Below, piece after piece: positions 63,287 to 64,000 of a stretch of 64,000 nt of DNA (the first letter of the stretch is position 1; each line of letters opens with the position of its first letter). The translations under genes and the position numbers were made by a program. Origin of the DNA: Anaerolineales bacterium (lineage in GTDB: Bacteria > Chloroflexota > Anaerolineae > Anaerolineales > UBA4823). The DNA lies in NCBI GenBank assembly GCA_003105035.1, contig PQAL01000002.1, forward strand, positions 62,001 to 126,000, written 5' to 3'. The notes under the pieces are model-generated. The model was given only the letters and a program-made list of their open reading frames with translations, ran no database searches and was not told the DNA's origin.

Positions 63287-64000
63287 ATGAGCCTGTGGCA
63301 GAGATTGAGACCATTCCGCACCCGCCTGGCACTACTGCTGGCCGTGGTCGGCCCCGGCATAATTACCGCTAACGTTGACAACGATGCCGGCGGGATCACT
63401 ACGTATTCTGTCTCTGGCGCCCGCTATGGTTATGGGCTGCTATGGATGATGCCGCTGGTGTTGGTTGCCCTGATCATCGTGCAGGAGATGAGCGCCCGTC
63501 TGGGTGTGGTGACTGGTAAAGGCCTGGCAGATTTGATCCGTGAGCGCATGGGAGTGAGGATCACTGCAGTGATCCTGGCCTTGCTGCTCTTTGTAAACCT
63601 GGCGAACACCGTCAGTGAGTTTGCCGGGGTGGCTGCCAGTATGGAAATCTTCGGCGTCAGTAAATTTATTTCGGTGCCCATCGCGGCAGTTTTGGTGTGG
63701 CTGCTGATCGTTAAAGGCAGTTACAAGGCTGTGGAAAGGGTGTTCCTGGTGGCCAGTGCGATATATCTCACTTACGTTGCTTCAGGTGTGCTTGCCAACC
63801 CCGATTGGCAGGATGTGACCCAGGCCCTGGTCACTCCCTCCTTCCACCTTGATATCGGTTATGTAACCATCTTTGTGACCATCATTGGCACGACCATCGC
63901 ACCCTGGATGCAGTTCTACCAGCAGTCCTCCATTGTTGATAAGGGCGTGCAGATTAAGGATTACGCTTACGAACGCGTGGATGTAGTGGTGGGTTCACTG
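63287..64000 (+). CDS. Nramp-related divalent metal transporter, N-terminal part (runs off window)
   Basis: 238 codons are present with no stop at the window edge. The first helix region reads GPGIITANVDNDAGGITTYSVSGARYG, in the position of Nramp DPGN. Helix 6 reads GTTIAPWMQFYQ where manganese/iron Nramps have MPH, so the metal-binding Met is an alanine. Similar changes occur in Nramp-related magnesium transporters. The start at 63287 is 8 nt after GAGGG. It is 68 nt after the MgtE_N/CBS gene, and the pair probably forms one magnesium uptake system (inference). Confidence 0.8.
   Translation, partial: MSLWQRLRPFRTRLALLLAVVGPGIITANVDNDAGGITTYSVSGARYGYGLLWMMPLVLVALIIVQEMSARLGVVTGKGLADLIRERMGVRITAVILALLLFVNLANTVSEFAGVAASMEIFGVSKFISVPIAAVLVWLLIVKGSYKAVERVFLVASAIYLTYVASGVLANPDWQDVTQALVTPSFHLDIGYVTIFVTIIGTTIAPWMQFYQQSSIVDKGVQIKDYAYERVDVVVGSL

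Noticed and set aside
1-64000. UGA reassigned to an amino acid throughout the genome (alternative genetic code)
   Set aside because: Several genes end naturally at TGA (for example 5178-5180), and tryptophan and glycine positions use their standard codons.
1-64000. CRISPR arrays, insertion sequences, prophage or a replication origin
   Set aside because: No direct-repeat arrays, transposase or phage genes, terminal repeats or DnaA-box clusters were seen.

Overview
The window looks like chromosome from an anaerobic or facultative member of the Chloroflexota, most likely class Anaerolineae. The supporting signs are a fused cytochrome b subunit IV/diheme cytochrome c, Anaerolineae-style sugar oxidoreductase clusters, lamin-tail/ExeM-type secreted nuclease architecture, a RodZ-like protein with Pro/Thr-rich tail, and several apparently leaderless genes whose -10 box lies 6-7 nt before the start codon. 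The taxon is an inference from gene content. There is no prophage, insertion sequence or CRISPR array.

Region 1 (1-16.2 kb) is a sugar or polyol catabolic locus. A HutC-type GntR repressor (2769-3593) sits beside two divergent, near-consensus sigma70 promoters. Each promoter carries a matching operator-like sequence just downstream of its -10 box. The leftward arm encodes a Gfo/Idh/MocA dehydrogenase and a TIM-barrel sugar-phosphate isomerase. The rightward arm encodes an FGGY kinase, a second MocA dehydrogenase, two zinc alcohol dehydrogenases, a phosphotriesterase-family lactonase, a cupin glucose-6-phosphate isomerase, an AroE-like protein, a C_GCAxxG_C_C protein, deoxyribose-phosphate aldolase, another isomerase, a VOC protein and an OYE-type flavin reductase, ending in a clear terminator. 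The substrate is unknown and no transporter is present.

Region 2 (16.5-27.1 kb) holds a ComEC-like metallo-beta-lactamase protein, a large secreted nuclease, a membrane-anchored DsbA-family protein, alanine racemase, an EamA transporter and a membrane sulfatase. The DsbA gene is interrupted by an in-frame UGA exactly at the first cysteine of the CxxC motif and has a SECIS-like hairpin downstream, so I read it as a selenoprotein.

Region 3 (27.3-36.3 kb, minus strand) is an electron-transfer operon: two tandem HdrA proteins, an MvhD-ferredoxin fusion, an AsrA/HydB-like iron-sulfur protein and an AsrB/HydG-like FAD/NAD(P) protein. Both hdrA genes read through a UGA in the conserved LDCAA-U-ILTPKMV motif, with the same SECIS-like hairpin 24 nt downstream. 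The second HdrA also carries an inserted GltD/NfnB-like NAD(P)H-FAD domain. No hdrB or hdrC is present. Tandem CRP/FNR-type palindromes lie upstream. This selenoprotein-based, probably flavin-bifurcating complex is the most notable system in the window.

Region 4 (36.3-64 kb) is mainly housekeeping and respiration: recO, rplI, a RodZ-like protein, rimO, tRNA-Arg(CCT), sdhCDAB, a Rieske/cytochrome b complex, trmD, rplS, corA, moaA and others. It ends with a structured leader RNA (candidate riboswitch with terminator and antiterminator) upstream of a PRC/MgtE_N/CBS regulatory protein and a divergent Nramp-like transporter that runs off the window.
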